A stretch of DNA of 64,000 bases, from the NCBI RefSeq assembly GCF_016219575.1, contig NZ_JACRMG010000028.1:62001-126000 (forward strand), written 5' to 3'. Of this stretch, positions 9,229 to 17,064 are shown one piece after another; within the stretch, counting starts at the first letter, position 1, and every line of letters begins with the position of its first letter. The notes under the pieces are model-generated. The model was not told the origin of the DNA. It worked only from the letters and a program-made list of their open reading frames with translations, and ran no database searches. The translations under genes were made by a program, and so were the position numbers. This DNA is from Bradyrhizobium sp. GTDB lineage: Bacteria; Pseudomonadota; Alphaproteobacteria; Rhizobiales; Xanthobacteraceae.

Positions 9229-9954
9229 TCAAATCATGCTCTGGCCGCCGTTTGCGGATATCGTCGAGCCCGTGATGAAGCCGGCATCATCCGACGCCAG
9301 GAACAAGACCGTCCGCGCGATCTCATGCGGTTCGCCCAGACGCCCGACCGGAATCAGGGGCAGGATGTTCTTGGCCACCACTTCCGGGTTGATCGCCTTG
9401 ACCATCTCTGTGGCGATGTAGCCGGGGCAGATCGCGTTGACGGTGATGCCGGAGCGCGCTCCCTCCTGTGCCAGCGCTTTCACGAAACCCATGTCGCCCG
9501 CCTTGGCGGCGGAATAGTTGACCTGGCCCATCTGGCCCTTCTGGCCGTTGATCGAGGAAATACAGATCACGCGACCGAACTTGCGCTCGCGCATGCCTTC
9601 CCACACCGGCCGCGTCATGTTGAACAGCGAGTTCAGGTTGGTGTTGATGACCGCGTACCATTGGTCCGGCGTCATCTTGTGGAACATGCCGTCCTTGGTA
9701 ATACCGGCGTTGTTGACCAGCACCTCCACCGGACCAAGGTCGGCTTCGACCTGTTTCAAGCCCGCGACGCAGGCCTCGTAGCTCGACACATCCCATTTGT
9801 AGACATTGATGCCGGTCTCGCTCTTGAACTTCGCTGCCGCTTCGTCATTGCCGGCATAGCTCGCCGCCACTTTATAGCCGGCCGCCTTGAGCGCGATCGA
9901 GATCGCCTCACCTATGCCGCGCGTTCCGCCGGTCACCACCGCAACTCTGGACAT
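9229..9954 (-). CDS. phaB: Acetoacetyl-CoA reductase PhaB
   Basis: A 241-residue short-chain dehydrogenase. The Rossmann motif VTGGTRGIGEAI lies near residues 8-19, NNAGIT near 88, and the catalytic Ser, Tyr and Lys fall in SSINGQKGQMGQVNYSAAKAG. The region around GQKGQ(M)GQ is characteristic of PhaB, which reduces acetoacetyl-CoA to (R)-3-hydroxybutyryl-CoA with NADPH. The start at 9954 is supported by AGGAGGAG a few bases upstream; longer open reading is only a continuing frame. It lies 125 bases after phaA, with two hairpins in the gap, and is followed after 9 bases by the thioesterase gene. Confidence 0.93.
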   Translation of the reverse strand: MSRVAVVTGGTRGIGEAISIALKAAGYKVAASYAGNDEAAAKFKSETGINVYKWDVSSYEACVAGLKQVEADLGPVEVLVNNAGITKDGMFHKMTPDQWYAVINTNLNSLFNMTRPVWEGMRERKFGRVICISSINGQKGQMGQVNYSAAKAGDMGFVKALAQEGARSGITVNAICPGYIATEMVKAINPEVVAKNILPLIPVGRLGEPHEIARTVLFLASDDAGFITGSTISANGGQSMI

Positions 9955-9991
9955 CGTCTCCTCCTGATTTTCGATCAATTCGTCTTTTCGC

Positions 9992-10038
9992 CGGCTCTCG
10001 GGGAGCCGTTGTCCTTCGCGGACGGCGTGGTGCCGTCC
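9992..10038 (-). other. Two stem-loops between phaA and phaB
   Basis: In the 125-base gap between phaA and phaB there are two perfect inverted repeats: CGGCTC/GAGCCG at 9992-10008 with a 5-base loop, and GGACGGC/GCCGTCC at 10020-10038 with a 5-base loop. Neither is followed by a T-run on the minus strand, so an ordinary intrinsic terminator is unlikely. They may set relative mRNA levels of phaA and phaB by processing or attenuation. That function is a guess. Confidence 0.4.
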
Positions 10039-10079
10039 GCCGCTGGCTCCGGTCGCAACGGGCGGCCTCGTCCGCTGGC

Positions 10080-11252
10080 TTAGCGCTCGACCGTCAGGGC
10101 GACGCCCATGCCGCCGCCAATGCACAGCGTGGCAAGGCCCTTCTTCGCGCCGCGCTTCTGCATCTCGAACAGCAGCGTGGTCAGAACGCGGGCGCCGGAT
10201 GCGCCGATCGGATGACCGATGGCGATAGCACCGCCGTTCACGTTGACGATCGACGGATCCCAACCCATGTCCTTGTTGACCGCGATGGCCTGCGCCGCAA
10301 AGGCTTCGTTGGCCTCGACGAGATCGAGATCCCTGACTTTCCAGCCGGCCTTTTCGAGTGCCTTGCGCGACGCCGGAATTGGCCCCGATCCCATCACCGC
10401 GGGATCGACGCCAGCGGTTGCCCAGGACACGATCTTCGCCAGCGGCGTGAGGCCACGCTTTTTGGCTTCGTCGGCGCTCATCAACACCATCGCGGCTGCA
10501 CCGTCGTTGAGACCCGACGCGTTGCCGGCGGTCACCGTGCCCTCCTTGTTGAAGGCGGGCTTCAACTTGGCCAACGCGTCCACCGTCGTGCCCGCTCGGA
10601 TATACTCATCCTGGTCGATGACGACATCTCCTTTACGGGTCTTGACCGTGACGGGAACGATCTCGTCCTTGAACCTGCCGGCCTTTTGCGCGTCCTCGGC
10701 CTTGTTCTGCGAGCTGGTCGCGAACGCGTCCTGCTCTTCCCGTGTGATCTGCCATTTGGCGGCGATGTTCTCCGCGGTGACTCCCATGTGATAGCCGTGG
10801 AAGGCATCCAGCAGGCCGTCCTTCAGCATGGAGTCGACGAACTTGACGTCGCCCATCTTGGTGCCGTTGCGCAGGTGAGACAAATGCGGCGCCATCGACA
10901 TGGACTCCATGCCTCCGGCCACGATGACCTTGGCATCGCCGTTGGCAATCTGCTGCAACCCGAGAGCCACCGACCGCAGGCCCGAACCGCAAAGCTGGTT
11001 CATGCCCCAGGCCGTCTTCTCCTGCGGAATGCCTGCCGCCATGGCAGCCTGCCGCGCGGGATTTTGTCCCTCTCCGCCGGCCAGCACCTGCCCCAGGATC
11101 ACTTCATCGACTTCTTCCGGCGAGACCTTGGCCCGCTCGAGCGCGCCCTTGATCGCCACAGCCCCGAGTTCGTGGGCGGACAGCGATCCTAACGCCCCGT
11201 TGAAGGAGCCAACAGCTGTACGCGCGGCGGACACAATTACTACGTCAGTCAT
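10080..11252 (-). CDS. phaA: Acetyl-CoA C-acetyltransferase PhaA (beta-ketothiolase)
   Basis: A 390-residue thiolase of standard length with all catalytic elements. The nucleophilic Cys88 lies in NQLCGSGLRSV, the His in GHPIGASGARVL near residue 348, and the second Cys in CIGGGMGVAL near 378. It condenses two acetyl-CoA to acetoacetyl-CoA, the first step of PHB synthesis. The start at 11252 (MTDVVIVSAARTAVGSF) matches the normal family N-terminus and has GAGGAG upstream; a longer frame runs back into dctA. It follows dctA by 76 bases and precedes phaB. Together with the PDH genes this places acetyl-CoA production and its storage in one array. Confidence 0.95.
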   Translation of the reverse strand: MTDVVIVSAARTAVGSFNGALGSLSAHELGAVAIKGALERAKVSPEEVDEVILGQVLAGGEGQNPARQAAMAAGIPQEKTAWGMNQLCGSGLRSVALGLQQIANGDAKVIVAGGMESMSMAPHLSHLRNGTKMGDVKFVDSMLKDGLLDAFHGYHMGVTAENIAAKWQITREEQDAFATSSQNKAEDAQKAGRFKDEIVPVTVKTRKGDVVIDQDEYIRAGTTVDALAKLKPAFNKEGTVTAGNASGLNDGAAAMVLMSADEAKKRGLTPLAKIVSWATAGVDPAVMGSGPIPASRKALEKAGWKVRDLDLVEANEAFAAQAIAVNKDMGWDPSIVNVNGGAIAIGHPIGASGARVLTTLLFEMQKRGAKKGLATLCIGGGMGVALTVER

Positions 11253-11293
11253 GGTCAACTCCTCGTTTAGCGTTCCCTGCGCTTCCCAAACTG

Positions 11294-11309
11294 TTGCAAA
11301 GCGCTGCAA
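11294..11309. promoter_or_regulatory. Inverted repeat TTGCA-N6-TGCAA in phaA leader
   Basis: A perfect 5-base inverted repeat, TTGCA AAGCGC TGCAA, lies 42-57 bases upstream of the phaA start, in the short dctA-phaA gap. PhaR/AniA-type PHB regulators of alphaproteobacteria are known to bind TGC/GCA dyads, so this could be such a site. The assignment is inference from position and symmetry only. Confidence 0.3.
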
Positions 11310-11328
11310 TAGGCTGCCGTTCTCAGGA

Positions 11329-12696
11329 TCAAGCGACGACCGGCCGGGGCGCCCCTGCCTCGATCTCGTCATCCGCAATCTTTACCGACTCCGGATCATC
11401 AGCTTCGACATCGCTCTCCTGGTCCAGACGTCGATGGAGCATTTTTTCATCGAGCGCGCCTTCCCATTTGGCGACGACGACTGTCGCAACGCCATTTCCT
11501 ATGAGGTTGGTGAGCGCGCGCGCTTCCGACATGAAGCGGTCAATGCCAAGGATCAAGGCAATGCTCGCGACCGGAATCGTCCCGACGGATGCAAGTGTTG
11601 CGGCCAGAACGATGAAGCCGGATCCCGTGACACCGGCGGCGCCCTTGGATGTAAGAAGCAGAACGCCAATGATGCCGAGCTCTTGCCAGATCGTCAGTTC
11701 CGTACCGGTGGCCTGCGCCAAGAAGATCGCGGCCATTGTCAAGTAGATGCAGGTGCCATCGAGGTTGAACGAATAGCCGGTAGGAATGACCAGACCGACG
11801 ACCGACTTTTCGCAGCCAAGATTTTCAGTCTTGGCGATCATGCGCGGCAGCACCGATTCCGACGACGAAGTGCCAAGCACGATCAGGAGTTCTTCCTTGA
11901 TGTAGCGGATGAACTTGAAGATCGAAAAGCCGCAAAGGGCAGCAACGGAGCCGAGCACGACGAAGACGAACAACAAGCATGTCACGTAAAACGCAAGCAT
12001 GAAGTTTGCCAGCGAAACGAGCGTCGCCAGCCCATACTTGCCGATCGTGAACGCCATTGCGCCGAAGGCTCCGATCGGCGCAACTTTCATGATGTAGCCC
12101 ACGACCTTGAAGAACACGTGGCTCACGACGTCGATAAGCCGCAGCACGCCCTCGCCGTGTTGACCGAGAGCCTGCAGCCCAAATGCAAACAGGATCGCAA
12201 AGAACAACACTTGCAGGATTTCGCCTTGGGCAAAAGCGCCGACGACCGTCGACGGGATAATGGCCATCAGAAACTGAATCGTGCCCTGCTCCTTCGCCTT
12301 TGCGGTGAAGGCCGCGATCGACTTCGTGTCAACGCTCGATAGGTCGATGTTCATGCCGACGCCAGGCTTCCACAAATTGATCACCACAAGCCCGATGATC
12401 AGCGCAGCCGTCGTCAGCACTTCAAAATAGATTAATGCCTTCAAACCAACACGTCCGACCTTCTTCATGTCGCGCATGCTCGCGATTCCATGCACAACCG
12501 TGAAGAAGATGATCGGGGCGATGATCATCTTGATGCATTTGATGAACGCATCGCCGAGCGGCTTCATCTGCTCGCCGATCTGAGGATAAAAATGCCCCAG
12601 CAATATGCCAACGGTGATTGCAGCCAGAACCTGCACATAGAGGTGCTGATACCATCTTGCGGAATGGTGACCGTCCGTCGTTGCTGCTGTTGCCAT
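11329..12696 (-). CDS. dctA: C4-dicarboxylate:cation symporter DctA
   Basis: A 455-residue integral membrane protein of the dicarboxylate/amino acid:cation symporter family. Visible landmarks are the N-terminal YVQVLAAITVGILLGHFYP, the IKCIKMIIAPIIFFTVVHG helix, the SFNLDGTCIYLTMAAIFLAQ re-entrant region and GAAGVTGSGFIVLAATLAS near the C-terminus. The length matches rhizobial DctA. It imports succinate, fumarate and malate, the main carbon supply of bacteroids in legume nodules. In classical rhizobia dctA is divergent from dctBD with its own sigma-54 promoter. Here it is embedded between the TAXI gene (28 bases upstream) and phaA (76 bases downstream), with no sigma-54 motif in its short leader. 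Confidence 0.94.
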   Translation of the reverse strand: MATAATTDGHHSARWYQHLYVQVLAAITVGILLGHFYPQIGEQMKPLGDAFIKCIKMIIAPIIFFTVVHGIASMRDMKKVGRVGLKALIYFEVLTTAALIIGLVVINLWKPGVGMNIDLSSVDTKSIAAFTAKAKEQGTIQFLMAIIPSTVVGAFAQGEILQVLFFAILFAFGLQALGQHGEGVLRLIDVVSHVFFKVVGYIMKVAPIGAFGAMAFTIGKYGLATLVSLANFMLAFYVTCLLFVFVVLGSVAALCGFSIFKFIRYIKEELLIVLGTSSSESVLPRMIAKTENLGCEKSVVGLVIPTGYSFNLDGTCIYLTMAAIFLAQATGTELTIWQELGIIGVLLLTSKGAAGVTGSGFIVLAATLASVGTIPVASIALILGIDRFMSEARALTNLIGNGVATVVVAKWEGALDEKMLHRRLDQESDVEADDPESVKIADDEIEAGAPRPVVA

Positions 12697-12724
12697 GTCT
12701 CATTCCCTCCCTAGAAACTGTTTC

Positions 12725-13699
12725 TCAGTCCGATTGCACGACCCCAGGCGTAACCCTGCTGCGATACCAACTGACCGCTCCACCATGTAGCGGAATGAAA
12801 TTGTTACGCGCGATGTTCGAGGGGATCGTTTCCGCCGCCGCCGGATGAAATTCGATCATCCGCTCGTTATTGGCGAACACCGTGTCGACGATGGCCGTGA
12901 CCAGATCGTTCGGCAGATCCTTGTGCGCAACGGCAAAGTTGAACAGACCGACCGTGTCGTACCGGCGCCGCAGGGTAGGATACGAACCCGCCGCGACGAC
13001 GGATGCGGAGAGTTCCGGCATTGACAGGCGCAGCGTTGCGATCTCCTGCCGCGTGAGAGGCAGATAACGCACCTTCGCCTTTCGCTCGATATCGATAAGG
13101 AACGGAGCCGGCACGCCGGCGCCAACCGCGAGCGCATCGATGCTCCGCGTCACCGACTTCTCCGCGAGCACCGCCCAATCGCCGTGAATCAGGGTGGCCT
13201 CGATCTTCAGCGCCTTGAGGAACTCGGGAAAGTAGGTGGCGGTGGTGCCGCCCTCGGGTCCGACACCGATGCGTTTGCCCGCGAATTGGGCGAACGATTG
13301 AATTGGCGAGTCACTGAGTACCTGAAACTGAAACGGCGTATCGTACATCGCGAACATCGCGCGCATGTTTCGGTATTGCCGTGCTTCGGTCCAGGCAGCG
13401 CTGGCGCTCCACGCCTGCAACGCCACGCCCTGCGTGACGAAGGCCAGCTGGATTTCACCGGTCTCAAGCAGCTTGATGTTGTCGATCGGGCCGCCGGTCG
13501 GCCGCGCCACCACCGCGATGCCGAGTTCTTGCGTGAGCAATCGAGCCAGCCCTTCGCCATAGGCGTAATAGGTGCCGCCTTCCGACGCGGTGCCGAGAGT
13601 GAGCACCTGGGGCCAATGCGCCTCCGCCGCCGACGCCAACCTGGGCGGAAGCAGAACGAATGCGAGAAGGACGAGAATTCGCCACGCTCTTGATGTCAT
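12725..13699 (-). CDS. TAXI-family TRAP transporter solute-binding protein
   Basis: A 324-residue exported protein. The N-terminus MTSRAWRILVLLAFVLLPPRLASA is a signal peptide. The mature part begins with the TAXI signature LTLGTASEGGTYYAYGEGLA, followed by VVARPTGGPIDNIKLLETGE and IGVGPEGGTTATYFPEFLKA. Start 13699 is chosen because TGGAGG lies just upstream; a GTG at 13717 overlaps the lpd stop. TAXI proteins normally feed TRAP permeases, but no DctQM-type membrane subunits are present in the window. It may bring substrate to a permease elsewhere or assist the neighbouring DctA/DctB. It lies 14 bases after lpd and 28 before dctA. Confidence 0.85.
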   Translation of the reverse strand: MTSRAWRILVLLAFVLLPPRLASAAEAHWPQVLTLGTASEGGTYYAYGEGLARLLTQELGIAVVARPTGGPIDNIKLLETGEIQLAFVTQGVALQAWSASAAWTEARQYRNMRAMFAMYDTPFQFQVLSDSPIQSFAQFAGKRIGVGPEGGTTATYFPEFLKALKIEATLIHGDWAVLAEKSVTRSIDALAVGAGVPAPFLIDIERKAKVRYLPLTRQEIATLRLSMPELSASVVAAGSYPTLRRRYDTVGLFNFAVAHKDLPNDLVTAIVDTVFANNERMIEFHPAAAETIPSNIARNNFIPLHGGAVSWYRSRVTPGVVQSD

Positions 13700-13713
13700 G
13701 ACTGCCTCCAGCG

Positions 13714-15459
13714 TCACTTTTTCTTCTGCGGCGGAAGATCCGTGCAGTGACCCTCGAACACCTCAGCCGCCATCCCGATGGACTCGCCAAGCGTCGGATG
13801 CGGGTGAACAGTCTTGCCGATATCGGCCGGCTCGCATCCCATCTCGATCGCAAGGCAGACCTCGCTGATGAGGTCGCCGGCATGCGTCCCGACGATGCCG
13901 CCGCCGATGACGCGGTGCGTCGCCGTATCGAACAGCAGTTTTGTGAATCCCTCGTCGCGACCGTTGGCGATGGCGCGGCCCGAGGCCGCCCATGGGAAGA
14001 CCGACTTGCCGAACTTGATTCCCTCGGCCTTGCACTGATCCTCGGTCCTGCCCGCCCAGGCGACTTCGGGATCGGTGTAGGCGACGGAAGGAATCTGCCG
14101 CGCGTCGAAGTATGATTTCTCGCCATGGGCGACTTCCGCGGCGACATGGGCTTCATGCACGGCCTTATGGGCCAGCATCGGCTGCCCGACGATGTCGCCG
14201 ATCGCGAAGATGTGCGCCACGTTGGTGCGCATCTGCCTGTCGACGTCGATGAAACCGCGCTCGGTCACGGCGACGCCGGCCTTCTCGGCGCCGATCTTCT
14301 TGCCGTTCGGGCTGCGGCCGACCGCCACAAGGATGAAATCATAGACCTGCGGCCCTGCGGGCGCCTGTTCGCCCTCGAAGCTGACTTCGATCCCGGCAGC
14401 AGTTACCTTGGCGCCGACCGTCTTGGTCTTCAACATGACCTTGTCGAAGCGGCGCGCGTTCATCTTCTCCCAGACCTTGACGAGGTCGCGGTCGGCGCCC
14501 TGCATCAGGCCATCGAGCATTTCGACGACGTCGATGCGCGTGCCGAGCGTTGAATAGACCGTCGCCATTTCAAGCCCGATGATGCCGCCGCCGATCACCA
14601 GCATGCGCTTGGGAATCGATTTCAGTTGCAGCGCGCCGGTCGAATCGACGATGCGCGGATCCTCGGGCAAGAACGGCAGTTTTACGGCCTGACTGCCGGC
14701 GGCTATGATCGCCTTGGCGAACTTGACCGTCTTCTTGCCGCCCACCGCGACGACTTCGAGATGATGCGGATCGAGGAAGGCACCGACGCCGGTCACAACC
14801 TCGACCTTGCGGGCCTTCGCCATGCCGGCAAGGCCGCCCGTCAGCTTCTTGATCACGCCGTCCTTGAAGGCGCGTAGCTTGCCGAGATCGATCTGCGGCG
14901 CCCCATAGGAAATGCCGTGATCGGGGAGATGCTTGACCTCGTCGACAACGGAAGCCGTATGCAGCAGCGCCTTGCTCGGGATGCAGCCGACATTGAGGCA
15001 CACGCCGCCCAGCGTATCGTAACGCTCGACCAGCACGGTCTTCATGCCGAGGTCGGCGGCACGGAAAGCGGCCGAGTAGCCGCCGGGACCGGCGCCCAGC
15101 ACCAGCATGTCGCATTCGATATCCGTCTTGCCGGAATAGGATGATGCGGAAGGCGCCGGCGGCGGCGGCGCGGTGGCGGCAGGTTGAGCTGCCGGCGCAG
15201 GCTTTGGCGCAGCCGCAGCGCCAGCTGCCTCCAGCACCAGGATGGCCGACCCCTCGCTCACCTTGTCGCCCGTCTTGACCTTCACTTCCTTGACGACGCC
15301 GGCGTGCGAAGATGGAATCTCCATCGACGCCTTGTCGGACTCGACCATGATGAGGCTGGTGTCGACCGCGACGGTCTCTCCGGGCTTCACCATGACCTCG
15401 ATGACCGCGACGTCCTTGAAGTCGCCGATGTCGGGAACCTTGACTTCGATCTGAGCCAT
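13714..15459 (-). CDS. lpdA: Dihydrolipoyl dehydrogenase (E3) with N-terminal lipoyl domain
   Basis: A 581-residue E3. Residues 1-80 form a lipoyl domain (VKVPDIGDFKDVAVIEVMVK, lipoyl-Lys in ESDKASMEIP), then an Ala/Pro linker. The flavoprotein has MLVLGAGPGGYSAAFRAADLG for FAD, the redox disulfide in GGVCLNVGCIPSKALLHTA, a second Rossmann motif IGGGIIGLEMATVY, and VHPHPTLGES near the C-terminus with the His of the catalytic dyad. It reoxidises dihydrolipoamide, reducing NAD. An E3 carrying its own lipoyl domain is typical of the homodimeric-E1 PDH complexes of Neisseria and betaproteobacteria. The start at 15459 follows aceF by 16 bases. Confidence 0.94.
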   Translation of the reverse strand: MAQIEVKVPDIGDFKDVAVIEVMVKPGETVAVDTSLIMVESDKASMEIPSSHAGVVKEVKVKTGDKVSEGSAILVLEAAGAAAAPKPAPAAQPAATAPPPPAPSASSYSGKTDIECDMLVLGAGPGGYSAAFRAADLGMKTVLVERYDTLGGVCLNVGCIPSKALLHTASVVDEVKHLPDHGISYGAPQIDLGKLRAFKDGVIKKLTGGLAGMAKARKVEVVTGVGAFLDPHHLEVVAVGGKKTVKFAKAIIAAGSQAVKLPFLPEDPRIVDSTGALQLKSIPKRMLVIGGGIIGLEMATVYSTLGTRIDVVEMLDGLMQGADRDLVKVWEKMNARRFDKVMLKTKTVGAKVTAAGIEVSFEGEQAPAGPQVYDFILVAVGRSPNGKKIGAEKAGVAVTERGFIDVDRQMRTNVAHIFAIGDIVGQPMLAHKAVHEAHVAAEVAHGEKSYFDARQIPSVAYTDPEVAWAGRTEDQCKAEGIKFGKSVFPWAASGRAIANGRDEGFTKLLFDTATHRVIGGGIVGTHAGDLISEVCLAIEMGCEPADIGKTVHPHPTLGESIGMAAEVFEGHCTDLPPQKKK

Positions 15460-15475
15460 GCTGCGCTCCCCAACC

Positions 15476-17041
15476 TCAGAACAGCACGCGCCGGAGATCG
15501 GCGAGCACATTGGCGAAATAGACGTTGAAGCGGGCCGCGGCTGCGCCGTCGATGACACGGTGGTCCCAGGACAGCGACAGCGGCAACGTCAACCGCCAGT
15601 TGGCTGTCTTGCCGTCAGCAGAGTGCTGCTTCCAGTAACCCTTGCAGACGCCCATGATCGCGACTTCGGGCGCATTGATGATCGGCGTGAAATAGATGCC
15701 GCCGATGCCGCCGAGCGAGGAGATCGAGAACGTCCCGCCCTGCATCTGGTCTGGCTTGATCTTGCCCTCGCGCGCGATCTTGGCGAGCGCGTTCATCTCC
15801 TTGGCGATTTCCGGCACCGATTTCTTGTCGGCGTCGCGGATGACAGGTACCATCAGGCCGTTCGGCGTGTCCGCGGCAAAGCCGATGTGCCAGTAATTCT
15901 TGTAGACGAGGGTGTCGCCGTCGAGGCTCGCATTGAATTCGGGGAATTTCTGCAAGGTCGCTACCGCGGCCTTCACCATGAACGGCAGCAGCGAGAGCTT
16001 GACGCCGCTCTTCTCCAGCTCCTTGTTCATCGTCACCCGGAATTGTTCGAGATCGGTGATATCGGCCTCGTCGTGGGTCGTGACGTGCGGGATGACGACC
16101 CAGTTGCGGTGAAGGTTGGCCGCTGAAATCTTCTTGATGCGGCCGAGCTCCTTGCGCTCGACCGGTCCGAATTTCGCGAAATCCACCTTGGGCCAGGGCA
16201 GCAGGTCGATGCCGCCGACGCCGCCTCTGCTTGCGGTCGCTGCTTGCGGCTTGGCAGACGCCGCGCCGCCCTTGGCAAAGGCCTCGACGTCCTCGCGCAC
16301 AACGCGGCCATGATTGCCCGATCCCTTGACCTTGCCGAGATCGACGCCCAGCTCGCGCGCCAGCTTGCGCACCGCGGGACCTGCATAGGCGAGCGCGAAG
16401 GCCTTCTCGTCGACGCCGCCGGCTTGCGCCACGGGAGCCGCGGCTGGAGCCGCTGATGCAGCTGCCGGCGCAGGAGCGGCAGAGCCAGCCGCCGCCGCGT
16501 CGCTGGTGGCGAGCACGAGAATGATCGAGCCCTCGCTGACCTTGTCGCCGGTCGCAACCTTGATCTCTCGTACCGTCCCCGAGAGAGGCGCCGGCACTTC
16601 CATCGTCGCCTTGTCCGATTCGAGCGCGATCAACGGGTCCTCTGCCTTCACGCTGTCGCCTGCCTTGACGAAGATCTCGATGACCGGAACGTCTTTGAAG
16701 TCGCCGATATCGGGGACTCGCACCTCAGCGACTCCAGCTGGTGCGTTGACCGGCGACGGCGGAGCGCTGACGACCGGGCGCGCCTCGACCTGCTCGGCGC
16801 CGGCACCCTCGAATTGAACGATCACTGCGCCTTCGCTGACCTTGTCGCCAACCTTCACCACCACCGACTTCACCACGCCATCGCGCGGCGACGGCACTTC
16901 CATGGTCGCCTTGTCGGATTCCAGCGCAACCAGCGGATCCTCGGCCTTGACCTTGTCGCCTGGCTTGACGAAGACCTCGATCACGGGGACGTCCTTGAAG
17001 TCGCCGATGTCGGGAACCTTGATGTCGATCAGACCACTCAT
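15476..17041 (-). CDS. aceF: Pyruvate dehydrogenase E2, dihydrolipoyl acetyltransferase with two lipoyl domains
   Basis: A 521-residue E2 with two N-terminal lipoyl domains (residues about 1-80 and 100-185, each with the lipoyl-Lys in ESDKATMEVP) and Ala/Pro-rich linkers. A peripheral subunit-binding domain follows (AGPAVRKLARELGVDLGKVK, near 225-260). The catalytic acetyltransferase domain ends with SLSWDHRVIDGAAAARF, holding the HxxxDG active site. It transfers the acetyl group from E1 to CoA. Start 17041 (MSGLIDIKVPDIGDF) is 23 bases after aceE; the upstream extension of the frame only overlaps aceE. The layout matches the AceEF type rather than the usual alphaproteobacterial PdhAB-type E2, which has one lipoyl domain. 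Confidence 0.95.
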   Translation of the reverse strand: MSGLIDIKVPDIGDFKDVPVIEVFVKPGDKVKAEDPLVALESDKATMEVPSPRDGVVKSVVVKVGDKVSEGAVIVQFEGAGAEQVEARPVVSAPPSPVNAPAGVAEVRVPDIGDFKDVPVIEIFVKAGDSVKAEDPLIALESDKATMEVPAPLSGTVREIKVATGDKVSEGSIILVLATSDAAAAGSAAPAPAAASAAPAAAPVAQAGGVDEKAFALAYAGPAVRKLARELGVDLGKVKGSGNHGRVVREDVEAFAKGGAASAKPQAATASRGGVGGIDLLPWPKVDFAKFGPVERKELGRIKKISAANLHRNWVVIPHVTTHDEADITDLEQFRVTMNKELEKSGVKLSLLPFMVKAAVATLQKFPEFNASLDGDTLVYKNYWHIGFAADTPNGLMVPVIRDADKKSVPEIAKEMNALAKIAREGKIKPDQMQGGTFSISSLGGIGGIYFTPIINAPEVAIMGVCKGYWKQHSADGKTANWRLTLPLSLSWDHRVIDGAAAARFNVYFANVLADLRRVLF

Positions 17042-17064
17042 CGTGCTGTCCTCGGATCGCTGCG

